Shown here: positions 12,834-22,585 of the stretch, in pieces
Numbering within the stretch: position 1 is the stretch's first letter
Layout of the letters: every line of letters starts with the position of its first letter
Source of the DNA: Dentipellis sp. KUC8613
Taxonomy: Eukaryota > Basidiomycota > Agaricomycetes > Russulales > Hericiaceae
Direction of reading: 5' to 3'
DNA: 64,000 nt
Assembly (NCBI GenBank): GCA_002286715.1
Contig: NSJX01000029.1
Location: 186,001 to 250,000 of the forward strand
Notes under the pieces: model-generated
The model's database searches: none
The model's input: only the letters and a program-made list of their open reading frames with translations
What the model was told of the DNA's origin: nothing
Position numbers and translations under genes: made by a program

Positions 12834-14935
12834 TTACAGGCCCACGGCCTTCTTGAGCGCAGAAAAAATCGGCGAGCCTACACCCGTGACCTGTTTGAAT
12901 CCATGACATTTTCAGTACGCATCACAAGATCTAGTTCATTCTGGGATAGTTCACTGACAGGATCCCAACCAGCGCCAGCAGTGAAACCGTTGGTACCACA
13001 TCCGGGGTTGTTGCCGGAAGTGATGTCCGTGAAGGCGTGTTCGTTCGCGTAGATCAGAGGGTTCAAGAACCCAAGCGGCCTCCTGCCGGCGGCGACAAGC
13101 TGGTCATTGATCAAGGAGAACATGCTCGCCGTCAAGGGCGTCGAGCAGCTCGTGCCATTGACGGTGATAAATTCGCCACCGAGCACGATCTCGAAGTTGA
13201 CCGAGGCAGCAGCGAGGTCGGGGAACGCGCGCCCGCTCCGGTTGAACATGCCGGAGTGAGTATTTCCGAGCTTTTTGAGGAAGGAAGCGACGTCTGCGGC
13301 TTGGAACGAGGGGATTGAGAAATAGTTCGAGAAGCCGCCCGAGGAGAAGTCGACGGCGGTCTCGGGGTTTACGCCGATAGTTCCGCCAACGGAAGTGACG
13401 CTAAGCTATGATCAGTTGACGTCACCTCGAGAGTGAAAGAAAAAGCTCACAAGGGGCACGTGGACGGGAGCGTGGGGACGAATGTAGTGCAATTCTGGGT
13501 GTCGTCAAAATCGCCCCCGGAGACGCCTCCGTCACCAGACGAAAAGAGAATCGAGGTACCGCGAGCCCCGAGCTGAGCGTAAGCATTGCAGATCTCTCTA
13601 TGTATGAAGTGGTGTGAGATAGCACATTTCAGGGTAAAAAAAATGACACTAACTGGGCGAGAGGGAAAGGCACGTCGCGTTCGTCGAGAGTGTAGCTCGT
13701 CGTCAAGACATTGGGTGGATGCGCTTTGCCCAGCAGGTGGTTGATGATGTCTAGGGCACCGTCGATGCCGTCAGAGTTGTCTTCACCTACCGAAATGAAC
13801 TCGACGGGAACATTGGTGGCAATGCCGACAGCGTATTGCGTGTCCAGGTTCTGATTCATCGTGTTTCAGGATAGATCTATGCTGAAGAAAGAGAATATAT
13901 ACGGCTTCGCCACCGGGCTCGTCCTGGTTGTTCTGTCCTCCATCAATCAGTTCGACAGAAAAGGTCGTGGTATCCGGAATGTCAGGGCGGAGAGCTTTCA
14001 AGAATGACTGAAGAGCCAGAGATAAGTCAGTCAAGGAGATTACTCATCATTCGAAAGAATATCGCACTTTGAGATCAGCAAGGCTAGCCCATAGATTAAA
14101 GAAGCCAGAGACGGCCAGACGATTAGAGGATTGGGTGGCCGGGGCGGTGGGGATGCCGTACAGCTTCTGCGAACAGGCTGGGGTGAAGACATTCGCGCAA
14201 GACGCAGGTGCCACCGAAGTGGCTGTCCGTTTACGACTGCCAGACCTAGACCTCTTCAGCGTGGGTGCACCGAACGACTTGACCGGAAACCTGAAGACGA
14301 GAATGAGGATTGGATTATCAGCACGACATGAAACTCTTCAAACTACTCACGCGACCGTCGGGTGCACCAAGTTGAGATGATTCTTCAGGTCAGCAGGGAT
14401 TGAGTAGGACAACGTTCGCACGGTCTGTGCTCCAGTCGATTGATGCGTGAACGTCGTATAATCAGCATCAAAAAGCGTGTTGGCCTGCTTGACCGTCACG
14501 TTGATACCCAGCCAGTTGCCCGCAGGTGAGATAGGACCCGAAGACACGTTGTGGCTCGACAGCCAGGACTTCACAGCAGACAGGCTGTCGGATGAGGGAG
14601 CCACGAGCGCTTCGACCTTCACAACGACATCAAATCAATATAGCATCGAGCAAATCGATGTGAGCAATGCCCACCTCTTCCTTGGACAGGTGTTGGCCGT
14701 ACTCGGCATTGCCGGGTGTACTGACGGCGTACAGCTTGTTCTCGAGCGCACCGAAATCGTTCTGGGCGAGCGCTAGACGCAGGCTCAGGACGTGGTCTGC
14801 GGGGGCGGGCCCGTCCTCGACGTATCCGCTGGGTACATTGTCACGTCGCTCATGGACGTGCATGGTACGCGCCACGAAGGGCGTTGCGCACGCGACGGAC
14901 ACGAGAGAGGCGAGGACGAGAGTGAGCCTGACCAT
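12834..14935 (-). CDS. Sed2: secreted sedolisin (S53) protease, group II
   Basis: Secreted acid serine-carboxyl peptidase. Eight exons (14935-14675, 14616-14351, 14290-14068, 14007-13903, 13850-13654, 13597-13451, 13400-12959, 12890-12834) close in frame at 565 residues. The start is MVRLTLVLASLVSVACATP, a typical signal peptide; in-frame upstream Met codons were rejected because they would precede it. The propeptide is about 18-200. Catalytic residues are Glu284 and Asp288 (GEANLDTQY), Asp373 (SSGDGG) and Ser484 (NGTSCSTP). The calcium site begins at Asp525 (TDITSG). It lacks the intron that splits DIxxG from xNPGC in Sed1, Sed5 and Sed6, a loss shared only with Sed3. The 5' half is nearly identical to Sed3 while the rest has diverged. 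The gene looks functional. Confidence 0.92.
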
Positions 14936-14955
14936 GGCAACTGCGAGTGAACGCG
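14550..14955. repeat. Near-identical tract shared by Sed2 and Sed3 (copy A side)
   Basis: From the 5' third of exon 2 through intron 1 and exon 1 into about 20 bp of leader, this matches 22180-22585 with only about ten mismatches. Intron 1 differs at one base in 58. Just downstream, intron 2 of the two genes cannot be aligned and exon 3 is clearly diverged. Confidence 0.8.
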
Positions 14956-15889
14956 ACCAAAGAGAGAAGGAACGCAAGGGATGCGCTGGGGACTTTTGCG
15001 ACGCGTCCCGTAATAAAGGGTGTAGTGGCCTGTGCAGGATCTGGATGTCCGGCGTGGGGGGACAAGCCCGGGTGGGGGTGGAGAGACAAACCTGGGCACG
15101 CGTACTGTCAACTAGTCTGCGGAATGCTGTACTGAGCCTGTGTACTGTGCGAGAAGACAAAGCTCACTTGAGGACAGCGTATGTTGTCAGGGTGTCTCGT
15201 GATATTGTCCAAGACAAATGCACCTCGCCTTTCCTACAGTTACGAGGACATGTCATAAAGCGGCTCAGCCACACATTTCCGCGATGTGATTCGTCTGTCC
15301 AGTTGCATGCAGTAGAATCCGATCCATATTGCGAGTAGGACATCCATGGCCAGATAGATTGAGATGGAGCTTCACGGCTTTTCGTGAGCCTGCGAAGTTG
15401 GGTGATATTTCAGAATCCCGTTACCGCGACGGTGAAATGACATGTACCAAAGTAACGCGGCCAACACGCGCATCACTGTAAGCAGGCAGGGTGAGGGCCG
15501 CAGTTACAGCCGCATGATACGTGATTCAGATAATTGCGATTGCTGTTCAATGCAGTGTGCGCAGTAGACCAGAGTACTTCGGGTATCAGACCATGATATA
15601 TCGCACCATTTCTAGCAATCACGGGAGGCAACGACCCGTTCGGCTTTGAGAATTTGGTAGTAAGTTCGTACAAAGGCGAGTGGCATCAGTTGCTGGCACG
15701 TCAATCCACGTCCTTCACCAGGCTCGTACCCAGCTAGTCTACTTTCAAGCTCCGCTCATGCTTCGGGCGAAATATATATATGCGGACCGGCTTGCTCGGC
15801 TAGAACAAGCTCCGAACGAACTCAGCCGGGCAGCAGCCGGGAGTTCGAGTAAATCAAACTACTACATGATAGCTGTCAATGAATCAGAG
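14936..15889. other. Upstream flank of Sed2 and coiled-coil gene 3' side
   Basis: The first 480 bp are alignable with the Sed3 upstream region but diverged (about three quarters identical by eye). The remainder to 15889 has no recognised feature except an ATATATATAT run near 15771. Confidence 0.55.
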
Positions 15890-16680
15890 TCATTTATCAT
15901 TCCTCCCTTCACGCCCATACCCGTGCATCCTCCGCACTCGTTGTGCCTCAACCGTATTGAGCTCGCGCACCCCTTGTGACAGCTCATTGACTCCATACAC
16001 GATTTTGCCGAGCAGCTGCCCATTTGCATCAACGCGCTGGCAGTATTCGTCGGCTCGTTGGAGGTAGTCAGTGGTTCTCTGAATCCGCTCGTCCTTGGCT
16101 TTATGATACTCTTCGACACCTTTACTATACCGTTTGATGCCTTCAGCGATTTCTGCGATCGTCCCTTCTAGGCGCTGGTGGACTTCTTCTTCTCTTTGCA
16201 AGAACTGCTGGTGTTCCTCATTGCTTTTACGATGCATAGAATCGACCTTATGTAGATATTCCAGGGTTATTTGCGGGCCGTGAAGTAACTTCATCTGCTC
16301 GTCAAATGCTTCGAAATTGTTGCATACTAGCCAAATTATCAGTAACGTTTACGCAAGAAATTCATGATCTACTAACGTGCTGGCAGCATCTGCAGCTCTT
16401 CACGTCGCGACCTTGGCCTCGCATCACAAGGGTAGGCGAGCCATTCGTGTTTCATCTTGTAGAACTCGTCCGCAAGGCGCGCATTGTGCGCCGTAGCAGT
16501 GGCCAGGTCGTCTCGAGAACGGGTGTCATTTCTTCGTCTCTGCCCTGTAGATGGAGCAATGCGGCTTGAAGGGCGTCTTCGTCGGTTTGTGGATGTAGGC
16601 GAAGAGACCGTTTGAGGAGGTTCGGGTGACGTCGAGCAGACAGTTATGGAGTCATCGCAGTCGCGAGACCGGCTCGACAT
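15890..16680 (-). CDS. Hypothetical coiled-coil protein
   Basis: Not recognised as a named family. Two exons, 16680-16377 and 16326-15890, join across a 50 bp intron to 246 residues. The first 60 or so residues are rich in Ser, Arg, Pro and Thr and probably disordered. The second half is a long charged helix with heptad-like spacing (for example YLHKVDSMHRKSNEEHQQF and EGTIAEIAEGIKRYSKGVE), predicted as coiled coil. I chose MSSRSRD as the start because the longer in-frame Met lies in what looks like a 5' UTR intron (GTGAGT at about 16761 to CAGATAG). The gene sits between the two segmental-duplication copies. A structural or scaffolding role is only a guess. Confidence 0.6.
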
Positions 16681-19429
16681 GGTGGGGACAGTCGAGGGTG
16701 AGTGTGTAAGTGCTATCTGGTTACAATGGCCGTCATGTGGTGAATGGGGCTCGTACAACCGAGCGGCAGACACTCACCTCGATGGCCTGTGAGGCAATTC
16801 AAAGTACGAGACATACGGCGAGAAACCCGCCTTTATACATCGAGGCATAATCCATATCGAGAACAATGCATCAACCGTGCCTGGGGTCGACGTTTGTACA
16901 CTTCCCGTAGCGTTATCCCAAGCGATTCGCACGAATTTGGTCTTGTGTTAATCCAAGAGCCGCCGAGCGCTGTACCTCTATAGAGTCGAAGCGTGCAGAA
17001 AGCTTGACTACCACCTTTACGATTATGTCTTCTCCAAGAATGTACCCTCGCAGCAGAGAACAAAGGTGGCCTCCGACTGTCTTTGTGCTGTATTCGGAAA
17101 CGGCACCCAAGGCGGCATCGGAGTCCCTTGTTCCTTGAGGGCAAGGAACGGCATTTGACATGGAGAAAGTGAGAACTCACCGTTCCAGATTTAGGTGAGA
17201 GGTACTGGATCGATTTTTGTTAGGGAAGCTAGCTTCCAGGGCTATGGAATGTCGCGGTGAATGGCTGAGCTCAAGGGCGGCCAGTGATGGCATGTCGGAA
17301 CTTTTAGAGGCGCCTGCGCTGGCCTGAGCAGGTACATTATGCGCGCAGGTGTCGGGTGGCCAGATTGTCTGCGCAGGAAGGCGAACTTTATCTGGAGATA
17401 AGCCAGAACGTAGGTTATCAGACCTGATGAGGCCCATGCATGCTAAAAAAAAAGCACAATATCCGACTGCACCACACTTCTAGCTTTTGATAATTCTTTA
17501 CTGCACTCCTGTCTCGACAACGGTCACGGATACTATTATTCTTATCGTACAACCATACATAGGTGGAAATAAAAATTAGAGCTTGCAATGGTGTCGAGCA
17601 GCAACGTCGACACGACGGCGGCGCCGACATTGATTGCACGTCTTGCAATGAGAAACTAGCAACAGCATAGCCCAAGTTCACGAGAGCAGCCAGCCAGCCA
17701 GTTTCAGCCGAAGCCCGAGTCTTGAAGCCTAGTAGTTCAAAGCCGATGAGTAGCCTAGTAGTAGCTTGAAGCCATCGAAGCCGGACCTGAAGTAGACCAG
17801 TACTTGACCAAGCAAGCCAGAGAGTCCATATCCTGAGGACGAACGGAGACTGCGGCGACGATGCCCTTTTATGCCTTGCGAGGGCGCTTCTGGAATCGCG
17901 CTCTTGAAGTTTCTCGAAGCTCCCCAATTTGGTTTAGTGAAGTCGGGAACAAGGCTAGCCCGTGCAAAGCCCACGTGCTATGTAAGGAGCTTAGCGTCAT
18001 CTGTAAGACTGCGACTACGCTAAGTCGTCTACACTTTGGACTCAGACGACACACCAGGCCTTCTTCCTGCTCATATTTTCCTGCTGTTTATCTTCAGATA
18101 CCATCCATCGGGAAGCGTGTCAAGCTCATGGAGTTGGAATCTGACGATATGATCCCAAGACGAATGCAGCTTCGGGAAGGTCGAGTTTGCTGAGGTTCGT
18201 GGATCTCGTTCATGACGCTCAAAGTTCTCCTAATGGCTGTATCGTAACGAGGGTCCGCGCGATTTCAAACGAGCATGGCACTGCAATCAAGTGATTCGTT
18301 GCGGAGTGCAACATGCATGCTCGTACCGTGAAAGAGCACCGTGGGTCCCATTACCGGAAGTTCCGTGGAGAAGACACAGCCGAAGGCGAGGGCAAGACCA
18401 AACTCAAGCTTGACATCCAGCTGCGGAAAGGCACGACGAATTCATGATTCTCCGGTAGCATTGTAACCGTGACGTGCCCTCTGTTCGTTCCCAACTTGCA
18501 ATGCAGGTTGTGAATGTTACAGTCGGGCTCATTGAGCCTATTGATCCCAGCTTTCGAGAGCCCCGGTCAGATGAAATGCTTTTACTAAAATGATCTTATC
18601 GACGGAGACATGCTCTTACGGTGCGAGAAGATGTAGTAGATAATTTTATTTTTTATTTTTTATATAATTCAACTTGCCTCAGGATGCGGGGCTCGACATC
18701 TGCACTGCTGTGCAACGGCCACATTTTATTTCATTGCTCAGGCATAACTACTGTATGATCATGTGTACCGCATGCCTACCGGTACTGGCCAGGTATCTGA
18801 CAGGTCAGCCGGGACCCGCCAGGCAATCCGGTTCCCGGTAGGCTTGCTAAGGTGGAAACGAAAGTTCCGACCCAGGCTGCGCCTACCAGCACCGGCGCTA
18901 AATCGGCCCGCTGAATGCCGACCTCAGGAAGCAGCCGCCGCTTGGCACTAGTTATGAGTCTTGTCGAGTCTTGTCGAGGCCAATATTCAAGAGAATCGCC
19001 TTCCTCGCCCTCAATACACAATCACGCGCCAGACGAGCCAGCACGCACAGGATAGTAGGACGGTAAAGGCGAAATGTTAGGCGTCAGGTTTGTGCCTCTT
19101 TTTGTTGGTGAATGCTGATCTCATAAACTTGCCAGTCTACGTAGGCGAGCATGCAGGTCGAGGGCATTTGATCATGAGCGGGATGCCTAGTGCTCAGAAT
19201 TTTTAAGTATGAGCCGCGACATCGTCCGCATGGTTGTGGCTGCCTTCTCGAGCTCACTGGGCAACGGGCCTCGCCCGTTCTGCGTCCGGCTGACGGAGCT
19301 CTTGATGGAGAAAAAATGCCTCAAATTTCGACGCACTATGGCATCACTCGCTGCTTGAATCTCAGATGCTTGGACTCAATGCCAGCTGCAGGACAGGACT
19401 AGAGTGATCGGCAAGTACCTGGTATGAAG
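16681..19429. other. Gene-poor spacer between the two duplication copies
   Basis: About 2.7 kb with no supported gene. Open frames here lack motifs and are disrupted. Visible structure: imperfect repeats of AGCCTAGTAGT around 17725-17770, an AT-rich run of TTTTATTTTTTATTTTTTATA near 18640-18665, a direct repeat of GAGTCTTGTC near 18957-18976, and a CCGG/GCC-rich patch at 18780-18940. It could be decayed transposon sequence, but I see no terminal repeats or polymerase motifs. Confidence 0.5.
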
Positions 19430-19439
19430 ATACTGACGC

Positions 19440-19800
19440 TTATACATCTAGGGCATTCTTCTCGAGGAACGGTCCGAGGAGCGTGCCAACGAGGCCTCCG
19501 TATACGATGAGTCCATCGATGAGTCTGACACCGGCGAGGAGCTCAGATACATCAGCCTCTTCAATACTGATGATCCCTATTCTACCTTCAAGCAGGTTCT
19601 GACCGGTTCGTCGCGAGCGCTTATCCACTCCCATTGTCTCTTGATACTGATATTATGTTTTTTCTTTCGCGACTTCGCAAATGAATAACGGGCCTGGGTC
19701 TCTGTATCACTGGGCCCCGACGACGCCACTAGGTGTTGAGCAGCACACGCTCCTCATGGAGGTCATGCATAAAGCCGGAGCCCCGGGGCATCGAGTGCAA
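19440..19800 (+). pseudogene. Importin-7/8 3'-end pseudogene fragment
   Basis: Duplicate of the last two importin exons and the intron between them. The first exon is still readable as EERSEERANEASVYDES ... DDPYSTFKQVLTGSSRAL. It matches 11800-11990 of the real gene, and the intron before it keeps the CATCTAG acceptor. The next part resembles the final exon (VEQHTLLMEVMHKAGAP) but has indels and lost the reading frame and normal end. No upstream importin exons precede it. It cannot make a karyopherin and marks the left edge of the duplicated segment. Confidence 0.85.
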
Positions 19801-20487
19801 GGCTTGGCGCTTAGGGAAGCGGCGATGGACGCTATCGCAAAACGACGAACATAAACGTTTCTCGATCGTATTATTGCGATAATCGTAGTGCGCGAGCTTA
19901 CTTGCAACTGGAGGTATAATTTGTTGCAAACATAGAAATTGAAATGACTAGTGTATTCTTTTTGCGATCTAGCAGACTGATTTGATGAAGGAAAGGTTAT
20001 TCAAGTAATGGCGCAGCGCCAAGAAAGATCGCTGGCGACAAGTCTACTCCTTTGAGACGGCCATTGTATCCCCGCGGCGCTTTCGTGATACTTTTGATGG
20101 TTCAGGGGGCGTACTACACCCAGGTACCAAGGTACCACCTCGCAGCGTACGTATACGGTAGTGTCAAGCGCTCGCAAACTAGACAAGAAGTAGAAACGGA
20201 CGTCCGGACTTTATTCATCATGTGTATACTCACCCTCTCACGTCCAGCTTTCAGGCGTCAGAATTCTGTTCACTATAAAAATAGGTTGGACCCAAAATAC
20301 ACGTTACACGTCTAGAAGTTTACATTCTGATTTGTTATTTGGTGCTACCCTTATACGTCCAAGTCATAAATCAACGTCAACGTCAGCGCGGAGGCCGAGC
20401 TTAAGTCCGTAAGTAACAGTAGGAAAGCCTGAACCGGTGATTATGCAAGAAAAGTAACTGGATATCTGCTGCGAACGCAGACACAGT
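19801..20487. other. Intergenic, downstream of Sed3 (duplicated flank)
   Basis: About 690 bp that align with 12150-12833. GGTACCAAGGTACC recurs near 20122. No gene seen. Confidence 0.55.
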
Positions 20488-22564
20488 TTACAAGCCCGCG
20501 ACCGTCTTGAGCGCGGAGAAGATCGGCGAGCCGACACCGGTGACCTGTGCGAATCCAGAACGTAGTCAGTACATGTCACAAGGTCTAGTATAGGTTAGTC
20601 CACTGACGGGATCCCAACCAGCACCAGCAGTGAAGCCGTTGGTGTTACATCCAGGGTTGTCACCGGAAGTGATGTCCGTGAAGGCTTGCTTGTTGGCGTA
20701 GATCAGAGGGTTCAGGAATCCGAGTGGGCTCTTTCCGGCAGCGGTGAGCTGGTCGTCGAGGAGGGAGATCAGACTGGCCGTCAAGGGCGTCGAGCAACTG
20801 GTGCCATCGACAGTGCCGAATTCGCCACCGAACGCGATCTCGAAGTTGACGGAGGCGGCGGCGAGATCGGGGAATGCGCGGCCGGTCCTGTTGAACTTGC
20901 CGGAGTTGGTGTTTCCGAGCTTGGTGAGGAAAGCGGAGACGTCGGCGGCCTGGTACGAGGGGATCGCGAACAGGTTCGAGAAACCGCCCGAGGAGAAGTC
21001 GACGGCAGTCTCGGGGTTGACGCCGGTCGTTCCGCCGACAGACGTGACGCTATACCATGGTCAGTTGACGTTGAGTTGAGGGTGAGAAACAAAACCTACA
21101 AGGGGCACGTGGACGGGAACGTCGGGACGAACGTCGTGCAACTCTGGCTCTGGCCTCCAGAGACACCTCCGTCACCTGATGAGAAGAGGATCGAAGTGCC
21201 GCGAGCCCCGAGCTGAGCGTAAGCATTGCAAAGCTCGCTATTTTAGGACGATGTGAGATAAAGCGCTCGAAGATAATGATAGCAATACTGACTTGGCAAT
21301 AGAGAACGGCAAGTCAGGCTCGTTGAAGGAGTAGCTCGTCGTCAGAACGTTGGGAGTGTCTGCCTCGCTCAACAGTTGGTTGATGATGTCCAGGAAACCG
21401 TCGATGCCATCAGAGTTGTCCTCGCCAACAGACACGAACTCGATGGGAACTTTAGTGGCAATGCCGACGGTGTATTGCGTGTCCAGGTTCTGATTAATCG
21501 TGTTTCAGTATGAATCCATGCAGGAGGAAAAGGCACGTACAGCTTCAATACCGGGCTCGTCTTGGTTGTTCTGGCCGCCGTCAATGAGCTCGACCGTGAA
21601 GACCGTGGCATCCGGAATGTCAGGACGAAGCGCTTGCAGGAACGACTGAAGATTCGGGCGTAATTCAGCTGATTAGGACACCCAACATTCAAGAAATTAT
21701 CAGACCTTGAGATCGGCAAGGTTGGCCCATTGATCAATGAAACCGGAGACCGCCAAACGGTTAGTAGACTGTGTGGCCGGTGCGGCGGGGATGCCGTATA
21801 GCTCCTGCGAACACGTTGGAGTGAAGACGTTTGCGCAAGAGGCGGGGGCAGCCGACGCAGTCAGGTTACGACTGCCAGACTTCTTGAACTTGGGTGCACC
21901 GAAAGGCTTGATTGGGAAGCTAATGGCGGTAATGTGAGCTCAACTTTCAATATAACAGAAAGCAAATTCAGCTGCTTACGCAACAGTAGGGTGCACCAAG
22001 TTGAGGTGACTCTTCAAGTCAGCTGGGATCGAGTAGGAAAGGGTTCGCACGGTCTGCGCCCCAGTAGATTGATGCGTGAAGGTCGTATAGTCAGCATCAA
22101 GAAGCGTGTTGGCCTGCTTGACCGTCACGTTGATACCCAGCCAGTTGCCCGCGGGCGAGATGGAATCAGACGCGATGTTGTGGCTCGACAGCCAGGACTT
22201 CACAGCAGACAGGCTGTCGGATGAGGGAGCCACGAGCGCTTCGACCTTCACAACGACATCAAATCAATATAGCATCGAGCAAATCGATGTGAGCAACGCC
22301 CACCTCTTCCTTTGATAGGTGTTGGCCGTACTCGGCATTGCCGGGTGTACTGACGGCGTACAGCTTGTTCTCGAGCGCACTGAAATCGTTCTGGACGAGC
22401 GCTAGACGCAGGCTCAGGACGTGGTCGGCGGGGGCGGGCCCGTCCTCGACGTATCCGCTGGGTACATTGTCACGTCGCTCATGGACGTGCATGGTACGCG
22501 CCACGAAGGGCGTTGCGCACGCGACGGACACGAGAGAGGCGAGGACGAGAGTGAGTCTGACCAT
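20488..22564 (-). CDS. Sed3: secreted sedolisin (S53) protease, group II
   Basis: Paralogue of Sed2 in the duplicated segment. Eight exons (22564-22304, 22245-21980, 21919-21706, 21645-21541, 21489-21293, 21237-21100, 21049-20608, 20544-20488) close in frame at 559 residues. Signal peptide, propeptide and S53 domain are all present. Key residues are Glu281 and Asp285 (IEANLDTQY), Asp370 (SSGDGG) and Ser478 (DGTSCSTP). The residue before the GTS motif is Asp rather than the usual Asn. Relative to Sed2 it is shorter by three residues in exon 3 and three in exon 6. Exon 1 and the start of exon 2 are nearly identical to Sed2 while intron 2 is unrelated, so the 5' end looks homogenised by gene conversion. 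No disabling change seen. Confidence 0.92.
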
Positions 22565-22585
22565 GGCAACTGCGAGTGAACGCGA
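22180..22585. repeat. Near-identical tract shared by Sed2 and Sed3 (copy B side)
   Basis: Partner of 14550-14955. It includes an uninterrupted match of about 110 bp across the exon 2 start and most of intron 1. Confidence 0.8.

Larger units (their letters stand above)
11770..15420. repeat. Segmental duplication, copy A (importin 3' exons + Sed2 + upstream flank)
   Basis: This stretch aligns in order with 19430-23060. Shared landmarks are the intron end CATCTAG before the importin exon, the exon reading DPYSTFKQ, the element GGTACCAAGGTACC (about 12464), the whole sedolisin gene, and flank sequence such as CAACTAGTCTGCGGAATGCTG and AGGGTGTCTCGTGAT. Copy offset is about 7.63-7.66 kb. The edges are approximate and set by eye. 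Confidence 0.85.

Noticed and set aside
14936..15160. Longer Sed2 and Sed3 proteins starting at in-frame upstream Met codons
   Set aside because: They would bury the clear signal peptide behind about 75 poorly conserved residues; the MVRLTL start is better.
17177..17927. Minus-strand open frames of 86 and 169 codons
   Set aside because: Low-complexity translation of local repeats, no domain, no promoter and no convincing splice links.
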